Assembly (NCBI GenBank): GCA_028726465.1
Contig: JAQYQB010000012.1
Span: forward strand, 186,001 to 250,000
Direction of reading: 5' to 3'
Source of the DNA: Mycobacteriaceae bacterium
GTDB lineage: Bacteria > Actinomycetota > Actinomycetes > Mycobacteriales > Mycobacteriaceae
DNA: 64,000 nt
Position numbers and translations under genes: made by a program. Below are positions 24,878-33,865 of this stretch, piece after piece (positions within the stretch are counted from its first letter, which is position 1; every line of letters starts with the position of its first letter). Under the pieces are notes generated by a model. That model saw only the letters and a program-made list of their open reading frames with translations, was not told the origin of the DNA and did no database searches.

Positions 24878-26098
24878 ATGCCTTCCCGAGCTCGCTACAT
24901 TGCTCCATCCACGTATGTTGCGTCGACCTACGACGTCGCCATACTTGCGCAGCCTTTTCTAGCTTTCCTCAGCCCAGTAGCGGTGTTTATGATTCTGGCT
25001 ATTGTTCGCTGGGATACTCCCCAGGCGATGATCCCTCAACTCGTAGCCCTGACGCTTTTCCTTGGCACTGAAATCTGGTGGTCGCACGCGGTAAAAAAGC
25101 GCCTGCCTCTCACTGCGGCTACGTGGTGCTTCGCTGCGTCAGCCCTAGTTGTATTCCTCACCGCAAATAACTCGTCCTCGCTGGTAGTAATCTGGCTTGG
25201 GGTCGTGGCCGTAGTCATTGTCCAGTCGTTGCGTGCTGGAATCATCTACGGTCTGTTCCCTGTTTTAGCCGTAGTCGGAATCCATGTCGTCTCCGGTTCT
25301 AGCCTTGGCAGAATCATTACCGAAGCTCTAGCGTCGTTCTCGCTGATAGCAATCGGTGTCTTTCTTGCACGCCTTGCCCGTACGGCAGCCACCGATGCTG
25401 TAGAGAAGACCCATCGGGCTGCAGAACTCGCCGTCGCAAATGAACAGCTACGGCGCTCTATCGAGACCGCCCGGGAGCTCACGCTCTCTGAAGAACGCGG
25501 ACGCATTGCAGCAGCTTTGCATGATGGTTTAGGACATCGGCTCACGGCCATCAGCATGAGCTTGGATTTTTCCCAACGCATGATAGCGAAGAACCCAGAA
25601 CGTGCCGCCGAAGAGATAGCTCATGCGCGCAATACAACAATTGCCGCTCTCGACGATATGCGCACTGTCGTGCGGGCTCTCCACCCTATTCGTTTAGAAT
25701 CCGAAGGGTTTTATGACGCACTGACTGCGTTGGGAAACTCCTTTTCTTCTACCGCACTGACCGTTGAGGTAGAAGTAGCATCAAACGCCCCAGAACTCAC
25801 ACCTCCCGTGGAGAATATTCTTCTCGCTGCGGCACAGGAGGCCTTAACCAACGTGGTCCGACACAGTGCAAGCACCACCACGGCACGCATGTCCGTGAGT
25901 TTTGACAGCGATTTCAACGTCATCACTATGTCGGTTTCCGACAACGGCCCAGGTTCTGATGACTCGCAGGCTGGCTTTGGTATTCGCTCGCTACAAGAAC
26001 GCGCCGGAGCGCTTGGCGGACGAGTCCTCGTTTCGGGGCACGGGGGAATTGCTGATGGGTTTCTTCTCAGTATCGAACTGCCTGTGACTAGCTGCTAA
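24878..26098 (+). CDS. NarL-class sensor histidine kinase (HPK7)
   Basis: 406 residues. N-terminal membrane domain of five to six helices without a large extracellular loop (about 20-170), a coiled linker (AAELAVANEQLRRSIETARE), HisKA_3 with the phospho-acceptor in ERGRIAAALHDGLGHRL (about residue 213), and an HATPase domain with NVVRHS, SDNGPGSD and GFGIRSLQERAGALGG. The loopless input resembles intramembrane-sensing kinases that detect envelope stress. Partner regulator follows after 19 bp. Confidence 0.88.
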   Translation: MPSRARYIAPSTYVASTYDVAILAQPFLAFLSPVAVFMILAIVRWDTPQAMIPQLVALTLFLGTEIWWSHAVKKRLPLTAATWCFAASALVVFLTANNSSSLVVIWLGVVAVVIVQSLRAGIIYGLFPVLAVVGIHVVSGSSLGRIITEALASFSLIAIGVFLARLARTAATDAVEKTHRAAELAVANEQLRRSIETARELTLSEERGRIAAALHDGLGHRLTAISMSLDFSQRMIAKNPERAAEEIAHARNTTIAALDDMRTVVRALHPIRLESEGFYDALTALGNSFSSTALTVEVEVASNAPELTPPVENILLAAAQEALTNVVRHSASTTTARMSVSFDSDFNVITMSVSDNGPGSDDSQAGFGIRSLQERAGALGGRVLVSGHGGIADGFLLSIELPVTSC

Positions 26099-26117
26099 CA
26101 GAAGGACAGATCAACGT

Positions 26118-26780
26118 ATGACTAACCGAGTAATTCTCATCGATGACCATGAGCTGCTTCTCCGCGGTCTCGCCTTAATTTTCGACACCATCGACGAGTG
26201 CGAGGTCGTCGCAACTACTACTAATGGAAAAGAGGTGAGCTCGCTTATCGATGCTTTTGCACCCGACATTGTTGTCACTGATGCGGTCATGCCTGACTTC
26301 GATGGGCTCGCTGTCGTACGCGAGTGTGCGACCCATTACCCTCATGTTCCCGTACTGGTTCTCACCACCTTCGACGACGCCACACTGGTCCGCTCACTCA
26401 TCGATGCTGGTGCTGCAGGCTATCTACTCAAAGACATTGATGCCAATCATCTCGCGGAAGCGATCGATGCCGCCGCCAGCGGCGGCATCGTCCTCGATCC
26501 CCGTATTGCCCGCATGCTGCACCGACCAACAAACGCGTGCTGCAGTCCATCATCTAAAAAGCCTGCGTCCGTGGAGGGAGTCACCACCTTGACGCGTGCA
26601 GAGCGCAAAGTCGCGACCCTTGTTGCGGAAGGAAAGAACAACAAGGAAATCGCTGAAATTCTCTACTTGGCCGAAGGCACCGTAAAGAACCATGTGTCCG
26701 TCCTACTGCGCAAGATGAAGGCTTCCGATAGAACCGTCCTCGCTCTCACTCTTGCCCGAGCTTTTGGTCAGCTAGATTAA
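26118..26780 (+). CDS. LuxR/NarL-family response regulator
   Basis: 220 residues. Receiver domain with acidic pocket LIDDHELL, phospho-acceptor Asp in VVTDAVMPDFDG, Thr in VLTTFDD and Lys in YLLKDID; C-terminal LuxR HTH (LTRAERKVATLVAEGKNNKE..., NHVSVLLRKM). It would be phosphorylated by the adjacent kinase and bind palindromic DNA such as 24838-24851. It is the last core gene before the mobile region, whose IS begins 10 bp later. Confidence 0.88.
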   Translation: MTNRVILIDDHELLLRGLALIFDTIDECEVVATTTNGKEVSSLIDAFAPDIVVTDAVMPDFDGLAVVRECATHYPHVPVLVLTTFDDATLVRSLIDAGAAGYLLKDIDANHLAEAIDAAASGGIVLDPRIARMLHRPTNACCSPSSKKPASVEGVTTLTRAERKVATLVAEGKNNKEIAEILYLAEGTVKNHVSVLLRKMKASDRTVLALTLARAFGQLD

Positions 26781-26789
26781 TTAACATAC

Positions 26790-28096
26790 TGAAGCGTTCT
26801 GAGTTTAGGTCCTTTCTCAGCTAAGCAAGGACAAGACACTAGGCCTAGAAAATATTCCGTCGAGCTCAAGGAGTAGGCGGTCCATCAGGTCATCGAAATG
26901 GTCCGCTTGGAGTCCTGCTCACTACAACGCGCCTACGAGGAAGTCGGTGAGCTCCTCGATGCATCACGCCACACATTGCGGGCGTGGTACCGCGACAGCG
27001 CCTCTACACGAGACGGCCGCAAAGCGCCGGATAGCGAAACAATGGAAGAAGAACTTGGGGCGCCTGCGTCGAGAAAACCGCGAACTGAAACGAGCAAACG
27101 GGATTCTCAAGACTACTTCAGCTTTTCGCAGCGGAACTCGACCGACCCACGACCACATGATCTCTTACATCGACGCGTATAAAGATCAGTTTGGGGCCTG
27201 GGGCCATCTGCAGAGCGCTTCGACAATCAGATCGTGGATTCATCACCTCACGCGGCTACCGAAAAGCCACCACACGTGTTCCCAGTGCGAGAGCGTTAAG
27301 CGATAGCCTGCTTATCCCAGAGATTCAACGCGTGCATGCTAAGAATTTTTCGGTCTACGGTATCCGCACAATGTGGCACGCGATGAACCGTGAAGGCTTT
27401 CATATCGGTCGTGACAAGACCACACGTCTGATGAAGCTAGCAGGTGTTTCCGGCCGCAGACGCGGGCGAACTCCGGTCACCACGATCAGCCCGAAGACAC
27501 CGGATCATCGCCCGGATCTTGTACAACGAGACTTCCGTGCACAAGCACCAGGCAGGCTTTGGGTTGCTGATATTACTTACGTTCGCACCCTGTCAGGATT
27601 CGCCTACACCGCGTTTGTTGTGGATGTCTTCAATAGAAAAATTGTTGGTGTTGCGACACGCTCGACGATGCGTACCGATGCGCTGCCCATGGAGGCATTG
27701 GAACATGCGTTAACGACTGCAGGACGAATCCATGGAAACCAGCTGGCACACCATAGCGATCGGGGCAGCCAGTACGTGTCACTGAAGTGTTCCACCGCGC
27801 TAGCGGAATCCGGAATCCGCCCGAGTGTCGGAATAGTCGGCGACTCCTACGACAACGCATTGACGGAGACAGTCAACGGACTCTACAAAGCTGAACTCAT
27901 TCACGCCCAAGGCCCGTGGACATCGGTGGGGGAAGTCGAACTAGCCACCTTGCGGTGAGTGCATTGGTGGAACACCAAGAGACTTCACGAAGCATTGGAC
28001 TACACCACCCCACAAGAAATAGAAACCGAGTATTGTCTCACCCAGCCGATCAGCACAGGGCCGTAAAAGAAGCGGAACTAAACCCAGGACGCTTCA
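26790..28096 (+). mobile_element. Decayed IS3-family element, left copy
   Basis: 1307 bp with terminal inverted repeats: left TGAAGCGTTCTGAGTTTAGG, right TGAAGCGTCCTGGGTTTAGT read inward; about 20 of the first 23 bases agree. orfA (26840-27140) has stops; orfB (27158 on) is broken by a frameshift near 27195 (TTTGGGGCCTGGGGCC against TTTGGGGTCGAGGCC in the other copy) and by a Trp-to-TGA change at 27955-27957. The DDE core (LWVADITYVRT, HHSDRGSQY, NGLYKAELIH) is still readable. It cannot encode an active transposase. The right end cuts a resolvase gene. No target duplication seen. Confidence 0.85.
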
Positions 28097-28225
28097 GTTG
28101 GTGGTGGATCCGGATTTCTTATCAACGTAAATGTATTTGCTGGCAATACCTTCCTGGCGCAGAGCGTCGATCTGTCGGTCAAGATCCTGTTTCGCGGTCG
28201 ACACCCGAGCGTAGCCAGTATCCAT
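28097..28225 (-). pseudogene. Serine resolvase, N-terminal 43 codons (left)
   Basis: From ATG 28225 the minus strand reads MDTGYARVSTAKQDLDRQID... and stops at codon 43 (SGSTTN), where the IS3 copy begins. This holds the catalytic Ser region (ARVST) of Tn3-type resolvases. 36 of the 43 residues match the fragment at 44070, which points the opposite way. Confidence 0.8.
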
Positions 28226-28416
28226 AACCAGAATAGTGCCGGAAGTCTATTCTGTAGCGGACATTATGGGACATGGTTGTGGCATGACTTGTGGGAAATA
28301 CTCCTCCTGGGACTGTGTATTTTCAATCCATTGTCATTGATGGTGTCCCACTTCCTTGAAAGTGAGGCGTTCGGGAAAGGCCGGAAGGGGCCCCTTTCCG
28401 ACGTTTAAACCATCGC
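28226..28416. other. Resolvase upstream region (res-like), left
   Basis: No gene. The sequence matches, in inverted orientation, the region at 43930-44069: both share a stretch running ..CTGTGTATTTTCAAT.. to a CACTTCCTTG inverted-repeat motif. It is probably the res site and inner end of an old transposon. The metal-resistance cargo begins directly after it. Confidence 0.5.
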
Positions 28417-28444
28417 TTGAAATACAAGTACTCGCTTGTTAACA
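28417..28444 (+). promoter_or_regulatory. Promoter and operator of the ArsR-type gene at 28452
   Basis: -35 TTGAAA (28417-28422), 16-bp spacer, -10 TTAACA (28439-28444). The inverted repeat ACAAG-N6-CTTGT (28424-28439) fills the spacer, a typical ArsR-family operator position. Transcription would start near the GTG at 28452, giving a leaderless mRNA. Confidence 0.5.
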
Positions 28445-28451
28445 TCGGAGT

Positions 28452-28841
28452 GTGCTTACAGAGATTTCCTTATCCATCCCCGCGTCGGATCTCAGTCCCG
28501 CCGAGCGGGCCCAGTTACTCGTACCCACACTGTCCGCGCTGTCGGATGAAAACCGGTTGACGATCCTGCTCACCTTGGCGGAGAAGTCGATGACCAACCG
28601 CCAGCTCCATGAGGCCACCGGGATGAGTCAGGCATTGGTTAGCCATCATCTGGCTGCTCTACGCAAGGCCGGACTGGTGGACTCGGAGCCGACGGGTCGT
28701 GCCACGCTGAATTCGGTGTGTTGTGCTCAGCTGGCTGATCCGGTGCGCTGGCTGGCGCACCTGGCGACGTTGACGCCGGAGGGACAACGCGCCTGCTGCA
28801 CGGACACCTCCCTGAGAAACGAGGTCGTTGATGCTGATTAG
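28452..28841 (+). CDS. ArsR-family metalloregulator (of the permease operon)
   Basis: 129 residues from GTG 28452. Winged-helix domain with LVPTLSALSDENRLTILLTL, recognition helix TGMSQALVSHHLAALRKAGL and wing. Two Cys pairs (NSVCCAQL at about residue 89 and RACCTDT at about 115) are likely metal or arsenic ligands; the pattern differs from the ArsR at 31626. It heads an operon: its stop overlaps the permease start by 11 bp. Inferred role: represses the permease until the toxic ion binds. Confidence 0.82.
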   Translation: MLTEISLSIPASDLSPAERAQLLVPTLSALSDENRLTILLTLAEKSMTNRQLHEATGMSQALVSHHLAALRKAGLVDSEPTGRATLNSVCCAQLADPVRWLAHLATLTPEGQRACCTDTSLRNEVVDAD

Positions 28842-29715
28842 CGCGCTCGGCACGTTCGCTACCCTCCTGGTCGAACTGCTCCTGCTGTTTCTGGTGATAT
28901 CCTATGCGGTCGCGTTGATCAACCGGCGCTTCGGCCCGGAGCGGTTGCAGAGCTGGATGGCTGGTGGAGCGGTTCCCGGTCAGGTCAAGGGACTGGCATT
29001 GGGGGCGATCACTCCGTTTTGTTCCTGTTCGACGATCCCGATGTTTGTCAGCATGCTCAAAGCCGGGGTGGCCTTTCGTACCACCGTGACCTACCTGATC
29101 GCTTCGCCGCTGCTCAACCCGGTTATCGTCGGCGGGATCTGGCTGACCCTTTCCTGGCAGGTCGCGATCAGCTACGCGGTGATCATGGTGCTGCTGGCGC
29201 TGGGAGCACCCTGGGCCTGGACCGCGCTGGGCATGGAAGACCAGCTGCGCAAGGTCAAGGTCAAGGGCGGGCACCAGCTGGACGGGACCCCGTGGCGTGG
29301 AATCAAACAAGAAACCCCGGCAGCGATCCGTCAGGCATGGGACGACCTTCGCCCCATGCGACTTCCGATGATCATCGGCGTGACCATCGGTGCATTCATC
29401 TACGGGGTCGTGCCCGAAGACGGCCTGAGATTTATGGCCGGTGGAAACGTCTGGTGGCTGATTCCACTGGCTGCGGTGATCGGTATCCCGCTGTATGTCC
29501 GACTGGAGACGATGCTGCCGGTCGCCCTGGCTTTATCGGGTGCCGGGGTGGCCATCGGCCCGATCTTCGCGATGATGATCGGCGGGGCGGGGGCCTCGCC
29601 ACCGGAAATCTCGATGTTGGCGGCAGTGTTCAAGCCGAAACTGTTGGCCACCTTCGTGATCACCATTCTGCTGGCGGCCATGCTGGCCGGCTACGCGATG
29701 ACGATCATCCTCTAA
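28831..29715 (+). CDS. ArsP/DUF318-type permease
   Basis: 294 residues with about eight membrane segments. Diagnostic: ITPFCSCSTIPMF in an early helix, the Cys-Ser-Cys of the ArsP / SO_0444 family, and the matching second-half segment GGAGASPPEISMLAAVFKP. ArsP exports trivalent organoarsenicals; SO_0444-type relatives have been linked to copper/zinc efflux. Substrate is therefore open. The ATG (28831) overlaps the regulator's end; a small Cys-Cys protein follows. Placement beside arsC-acr3 favours arsenic. Confidence 0.8.
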   Translation: MLISALGTFATLLVELLLLFLVISYAVALINRRFGPERLQSWMAGGAVPGQVKGLALGAITPFCSCSTIPMFVSMLKAGVAFRTTVTYLIASPLLNPVIVGGIWLTLSWQVAISYAVIMVLLALGAPWAWTALGMEDQLRKVKVKGGHQLDGTPWRGIKQETPAAIRQAWDDLRPMRLPMIIGVTIGAFIYGVVPEDGLRFMAGGNVWWLIPLAAVIGIPLYVRLETMLPVALALSGAGVAIGPIFAMMIGGAGASPPEISMLAAVFKPKLLATFVITILLAAMLAGYAMTIIL

Positions 29716-29747
29716 ACCACGTACCCCTACCGAAAGGACACACTCTC

Positions 29748-29885
29748 ATGGGTTTCAAGGACCTGTTTACCAAGAAAAACTCCACCTCCGACTGCTGCGG
29801 GGTCGAGATCGTCGCCGACGACGACACCGACACCACTGAGACCACCAGTGACCAGGAGGAGCAGCACCCGCAGGCTACGTCCTAA
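29748..29885 (+). CDS. 45-residue Cys-Cys acidic protein, permease partner
   Basis: Short gene with a good ribosome-binding site (GAAAGGA, 10 bp before ATG). The protein starts MGFKDLFTKKNSTSDCCGVE, then an acidic Asp/Glu/Thr tail. A basic amphipathic start, one vicinal Cys pair and an acidic tail suggest a metal or arsenite carrier docking at the membrane or permease (inference). It sits 32 bp after the permease and before a terminator, so is part of that operon. I believe similar short CCG proteins accompany other DUF318 permeases, but cannot check here. Confidence 0.65.
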   Translation: MGFKDLFTKKNSTSDCCGVEIVADDDTDTTETTSDQEEQHPQATS

Positions 29886-29954
29886 CCCGACACATCCGGT
29901 CTCTACCAGCGTGTCTGGCTCTCGGACGAGGAGCTGACAGCCGGTGCAGACACC

Positions 29955-29987
29955 AACGACCCCGCGTGACAATCGCGCGGGGTCGTT
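29955..29987. terminator. Bidirectional terminator
   Basis: AACGACCCCGCG-N9-CGCGGGGTCGTT, a perfect 12-bp stem, between the convergent permease operon (+) and arsC (-). No long T run follows on either strand. Confidence 0.65.
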
Positions 29988-30004
29988 GATGTGGGGTGGG
30001 GTGA

Positions 30005-30424
30005 TTAGTTCTCAAGCAGCTCGGCGATGAGCCTGCGTACCCGGGTGTCGATGTCGTCACGGACCAGGCGCATGCGCTCGATCCCCTCGATACCGCGCGT
30101 GGACGGCTCGTCAGTCACCCACCGCTCGCACGTACCGCGGGCACCGTCGGGTAGCTCCAGCTGGGCATCACCTCCCAGGATGATCACGCGGTCGACCTCG
30201 CGCAACAGCTGTGGATCTACACCCTTAGGGTGGCCTGCGGACATGTCGGCGCCGGCCTCTGCGATGACCTCGACGGATTGGGTGTTGAGCTTCGTGCCGG
30301 GTGTCGTGCCGGCGGAGTGGATCTCGATCCGGTCACCGGCGTGCTTAGCGGCCAGGGCTGCGGCCATCTGGGACTTTCCGCCGTTGCCGACGCAGACGAA
30401 CAGAACTGTTGGGTGGGTGCTCAT
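30005..30424 (-). CDS. arsC: Arsenate reductase, mycothiol-dependent LMW-phosphatase type
   Basis: 139 residues from [13 protein letters not shown] (ATG 30424). Seen: P-loop [15 protein letters not shown] with the nucleophilic Cys, and the Asp-Glu-Pro segment [11 protein letters not shown] replacing the usual DP loop. It matches the corynebacterial ArsC1/ArsC2 type, which has a single catalytic Cys and resolves As(V) through mycothiol and mycoredoxin. Reduction yields arsenite for Acr3. ATGA overlap with acr3, same operon. Confidence 0.9.
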   Translation of the reverse strand: MSTHPTVLFVCVGNGGKSQMAAALAAKHAGDRIEIHSAGTTPGTKLNTQSVEVIAEAGADMSAGHPKGVDPQLLREVDRVIILGGDAQLELPDGARGTCERWVTDEPSTRGIEGIERMRLVRDDIDTRVRRLIAELLEN

Positions 30425-31545
30425 GAGGTGAAGGTCTCCTTCTCGGATACAGCAGCCTGCGAGGACGGTGTCGAGGATACGGGTAGGGTCGGATCCTGGG
30501 GGAAGAGTTTCGGTCCCAGCCACCGCATGGTGTAGACTAGGCCGACAAGCACCGGGATTTCGATTAACGGGCCGATCGTGCCGGCTAGCGCCTGTGCGGA
30601 GGTCGCCCCGAAGGTGCCGATAGCCACGGCGATAGCCAGCTCGAAGTTATTGCCCGCGGCCGTAAACGACACAGACGCCGACTGAGCGTAATTCATTCCC
30701 GACGCCTTCGTCGCAATCAGTGCGATGGCGAACATGCCGACGAAGTAAGCCAACAGCGGCACAGCCACGCGGGCCACGGTCCACGGCTGGGAGGTAATCT
30801 GCTCGCCCTGCAGGGAAAACAGCAGCACGATGGTATAGAGCAGGCCGCTCAGTGCCAGCGGGGAGATCTTCGGCAGGTAGGTGTTTTCGTACCAGGCACG
30901 GCCCTTGGTTTTTTCACCGATGATCCGGGAGGCCATTCCGGTGGCCAGCGGGATGCCAAGGAATACGAGCACGGAAACCACGATCGACCAGAAGGAAAAT
31001 TCGGCCGAGGTAGTCTCCAGGCCCAGCCAGGCCGGCAGGACCTGGAGGTAGAACCAGCCGAGTACGCTGAGCATGATGACTTGGAACACCGAGTTGATCG
31101 CCACCAGGACGGCCGTGGCCTCCCGGTCACCACATGACAGATCACTCCAGACGAGCACCATCGCAATACACCGAGCCAGGCCGACGATGATCAACCCGGT
31201 GCGCAGTTCCGGCTGATCTGGCAGGAAGATCCAGGCCAAGGCAAACATGAAAGCCGGACCGACCAGCCAGTTGAGGACGATGGACACCGTCATCAGGCGT
31301 TTATCGGCGGCGATCTCGACGGCCTTGTCGTAGCGAACCTTCGCCAGCGGCGGATACATCATCACCAGGAGGCCAAGCGCTATCGGCAGGGAAATCCCAC
31401 CGACCTCCAGAGCGCCCAAGGCGTCACCAATACCGGGGACCACCCGTCCGATGAGTAGGCCAGCGGCCATGGCGAGAATGATCCAGACCGGCAGGAAGCG
31501 GTCCAAAATCGTCATGCGTGGGCGGTTATCAACATTCATATTCAT
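30421..31545 (-). CDS. acr3: Acr3-family arsenite efflux permease
   Basis: 374 residues with ten membrane segments. Seen: [18 protein letters not shown] at the start, the conserved Cys in [19 protein letters not shown] (helix 4), and the [20 protein letters not shown] motif late in the chain, all typical of Acr3. It exports As(III) using the proton gradient. First gene of the acr3-arsC operon, divergent from arsR-arsO; the operator pair at 31559-31614 lies between them. Confidence 0.93.
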   Translation of the reverse strand: MNMNVDNRPRMTILDRFLPVWIILAMAAGLLIGRVVPGIGDALGALEVGGISLPIALGLLVMMYPPLAKVRYDKAVEIAADKRLMTVSIVLNWLVGPAFMFALAWIFLPDQPELRTGLIIVGLARCIAMVLVWSDLSCGDREATAVLVAINSVFQVIMLSVLGWFYLQVLPAWLGLETTSAEFSFWSIVVSVLVFLGIPLATGMASRIIGEKTKGRAWYENTYLPKISPLALSGLLYTIVLLFSLQGEQITSQPWTVARVAVPLLAYFVGMFAIALIATKASGMNYAQSASVSFTAAGNNFELAIAVAIGTFGATSAQALAGTIGPLIEIPVLVGLVYTMRWLGPKLFPQDPTLPVSSTPSSQAAVSEKETFTS

Positions 31546-31558
31546 ACGAGCCTTTCAC

Positions 31559-31614
31559 AATATTGACAAGCATCAATACAAAAAGTAGCCTTTATATTGA
31601 AGGTTGTCAATATA
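31559..31614. promoter_or_regulatory. Paired ArsR operators between acr3 and arsR
   Basis: AATATTGACAAGCATCAATA (31559-31578) and, on the other strand, TATATTGACAACCTTCAATA (31595-31614): 16 of 20 bases agree, in inverted arrangement. Each covers the promoter side of one divergent gene, so one regulator can shut both off. The layout is typical of Corynebacterium ars operons. Confidence 0.7.
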
Positions 31615-31625
31615 GGATGGTTGGT

Positions 31626-31973
31626 ATGACATTCTCGCAGACTCTCCCGCTGGCGGACTTGTCCGCCTGTTGCTCACTGGGTGCTGGCCCCTTGACCAGT
31701 GGTGAGGCCGAGCGCTACGCCACGTTGTTCAAGGTGTTGGCCGATCCTGCCCGCCTGCGTTTGCTATCGCAGTTAGCGGCCGAAGGCTGCGGCCCGGCCA
31801 GCGTCGGGGAGCTGACAGAGACGTCGGGGTTGAGTCAGCCGACCGTGTCGCACCACCTGAAGCGGTTGACCGAGGCCGGGTTATTGGACAAGGTCCGGGT
31901 CGGTCGGACGGTGACCCATCAGGTGCGCCCGGAGCTGTTCGCGGAGCTGCGCACCGTGTTGCAGATGGACTGA
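31626..31973 (+). CDS. arsR: Arsenite-responsive repressor ArsR (Corynebacterium type)
   Basis: 115 residues from ATG 31626. The DNA-binding helix is SGLSQPTVSHHLKRL. From this start the Cys fall at positions 15 and 16 (DLSACC) and 55 (AAEGC), exactly the As(III) triad reported for C. glutamicum ArsR, which differs from the CxC site of E. coli ArsR. This agreement also supports the chosen start over the ATG at 31617. It represses itself and acr3-arsC through 31559-31614. arsO follows after 33 bp. Confidence 0.92.
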   Translation: MTFSQTLPLADLSACCSLGAGPLTSGEAERYATLFKVLADPARLRLLSQLAAEGCGPASVGELTETSGLSQPTVSHHLKRLTEAGLLDKVRVGRTVTHQVRPELFAELRTVLQMD

Positions 31974-32006
31974 CCCACCACCGACGAGAAGGAGACGATC
32001 ACACAC

Positions 32007-33002
32007 GTGACCAGCAAACACTTCGAGGCGATCATTATTGGCGGTGGCCAGGCGGGCCTGTCCACCGCCTACTACCTGCTGCGAGCAGGCGTGGACGCCT
32101 TGGTCCTCGACGATCAAGAGGGTGCCGGTGGGGCGTGGCGGCATGTGTGGCCGTCGATGACGTTGTTTTCCACCGCAGAGTTTTCCAGCCTGCCGGGCAA
32201 GCCCATGCCAGCCTACGAGGGGTTCCCACCGTCGGACCATGTCATCGACTACCTTGCTGACTATGAGCAGCGCTACCGGATCCCCGTCGAGCGCCCCGTG
32301 CACGTGGACCGCGTCGACCGGGAGGATGGAGGCTACCGCCTCTACGCCGGTGATCGATCGTGGACGGCTCCCCATGTCGTAGCCGCCACCGGTACCTGGT
32401 CTACTCCCTTCGTCCCGGCATACCCGGGATTGTTTACCGGCACGCAGTGGCATTCGGCAAACTATCCCGGGGTGGGCCCCTTCCGGGGGTCGACCGTGGC
32501 TGTGGTGGGGGCGGCGAACTCCGCCGCGCAGATCGCCGCCGAACTCACCGGTGTTGCCGAAGTCACCTGGTATACCCGCCATCCACCACGGTGGATGCCC
32601 GATGAGGTCGACGGGCGGGTGCTGTTTCGCCGGAACCGGCAACGCGCCCTGGCCGTCCAGCGCGGCGAGACCGATCCGGGGGCCGACTCGGAGCTCGGCG
32701 ACATTGTCGTGCTGCCTGAGGTGCGCGCTGCCCGCGACGCCGGATGGTTGGCGGCGACGCCGATGTTTAACTCCCTCAACGAAGTACGGGCCGATCATCT
32801 GATCTGGTGTACCGGGTTTCGGCCGTCCCTCGGGCCGGTGCGCCGGCTCCTGGACGGCACGACCCCAAAATACCCGGGCCTGCACCTGGTCGGTTACGGC
32901 GACTGGACCGGCCCCGGATCCGCCACGCTCACCGGGGTAGGCCCCTACGCCAAGCAGACCGCCCGGACCATCGCGGACTCATTTGGCATGACCGTCAAGT
33001 AA
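32007..33002 (+). CDS. arsO: ArsO-type FAD-dependent oxidoreductase
   Basis: 331 residues from GTG 32007 (GAAGGAGA 12 bp upstream). Seen: FAD-binding IIGGGQAGLSTAYYLL, WRHVWPSMTLFS, and the NADP-type Rossmann motif AVVGAANSAAQIAAEL, then the ATG-like VAATGTW. This is the flavin monooxygenase-like enzyme often found in ars operons (ArsO/ArsH-type company). Its reaction is not firmly known; it may oxidise an arsenical. It is co-transcribed with arsR. Confidence 0.8.
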   Translation: MTSKHFEAIIIGGGQAGLSTAYYLLRAGVDALVLDDQEGAGGAWRHVWPSMTLFSTAEFSSLPGKPMPAYEGFPPSDHVIDYLADYEQRYRIPVERPVHVDRVDREDGGYRLYAGDRSWTAPHVVAATGTWSTPFVPAYPGLFTGTQWHSANYPGVGPFRGSTVAVVGAANSAAQIAAELTGVAEVTWYTRHPPRWMPDEVDGRVLFRRNRQRALAVQRGETDPGADSELGDIVVLPEVRAARDAGWLAATPMFNSLNEVRADHLIWCTGFRPSLGPVRRLLDGTTPKYPGLHLVGYGDWTGPGSATLTGVGPYAKQTARTIADSFGMTVK

Positions 33003-33036
33003 TCTCCGCCTGGCCGGTAACCCCGAGGTATACGCT

Positions 33037-33250
33037 GTGGGTCAGAGATTTTCCTATATCCGTGTCTTCAGTGCCGACCAGAACCTGGCCCGCCAGCGCG
33101 AGATGATCGGCACCGTAGATAAGGAGTTTCTCGAAAGCTCTCTGCCCGCTCCCGCGCTGACAGATCAGGCTTGGAGCGCTGCGTCGACTACCTGCGGATC
33201 ACGACGAGCTGATCGTGGCGTCCGGCTCGCCTGGCCCTTGGTGTACGGGC
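33037..33250 (+). pseudogene. Serine resolvase fragment of a second type
   Basis: GQRFSYIRVFSADQNLARQREMIG reads as the N-terminus of a Tn3-type resolvase, with the usual catalytic Ser region (VSSxDQN) changed to FSADQN. The sequence then drifts through frameshifts; LERCVDYL and HDELIVAS are visible in other frames. It is distinct from the resolvase at 28097/44070. The end is cut by an IS remnant. Confidence 0.65.
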
Positions 33251-33252
33251 CT

Positions 33253-33489
33253 GAACCCCGGAAAGTGGACACGTCGGGGGTTAGCTATGCTCCTTTGGTC
33301 AGTGTAGCGTATGTGAGTGCTTCAAAGCTCTGCTGATGCTGCGTTCAGCGAGAGGTCCTCATTGTTCTCATAGAGAGCCACAGCATCGCGTTTGAACTGT
33401 TCGGAGTACCTGGACATGATGGTAGATTACCTTTCTTCCTAGCCCGACTAGGCTGGATAGCAGGTGTCCACCTAAAAGGGGTCAGGTCC
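33253..33489 (-). mobile_element. Internally deleted IS3-family remnant
   Basis: Ends resemble those of the intact IS3 element at 47126: left GAACCCCGGAAAGTGGACAC, right GGACCTGACCCCTTTTAGGT read inward, then GGACAC. Only a stub of orfA survives on the minus strand from ATG 33417 (SRYSEQFKRDAVALYENNED), with a stop soon after. orfB is missing. Confidence 0.7.
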
Positions 33490-33513
33490 GTTACGAATTG
33501 TTAAAGGGTAATC

Positions 33514-33852
33514 ATGAAAAACTACGCCAGCTTTTTTGAGTACACTGCACAGCCGGCAAGCGATCAGCACATCCTTGAGATCGAAGACAAGCTTGGCAAA
33601 AAGCTACCTGGTGATTAGAATATGCTGCTTTCAGAAACTGGAGGCGGCATCCTCAACCTAGAAAAGTCTTTCCTTACAGATATTTCCTTGCCTGATGGGG
33701 ACACCTTGGAGATCGTTGTTGAAAGCATCTTCGGCAACGGCACAGCAAGCAATGGCTCTCATGTTGATTTGATTTGTGGCTATCCACGATTTGCGGGTAA
33801 CCCCACAGTGTGGCTATCCAAAGAAATCCACGTTGTTTGCAGTGTTCGATAG
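33514..33852 (+). pseudogene. SMI1/KNR4 (SUKH)-type protein with internal amber codon
   Basis: MKNYASFFEYTAQPASDQHI..LEIEDKLGKKLPGD, TAG (33616-33618), then in the same frame NMLLSETGGGILNLEK... to the stop at 33850-33852. The join fits the SUKH pattern (IEKKLGxKLPxDYKxMLLxxNGG), where the stop replaces a Tyr/Lys position. SUKH proteins are immunity proteins against contact-dependent toxins. No toxin gene adjoins it. Total 112 codons, shorter than usual, so the C-terminus may also be lost. Confidence 0.6.
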
Positions 33853-33865
33853 CGTTTAGGCGGGC

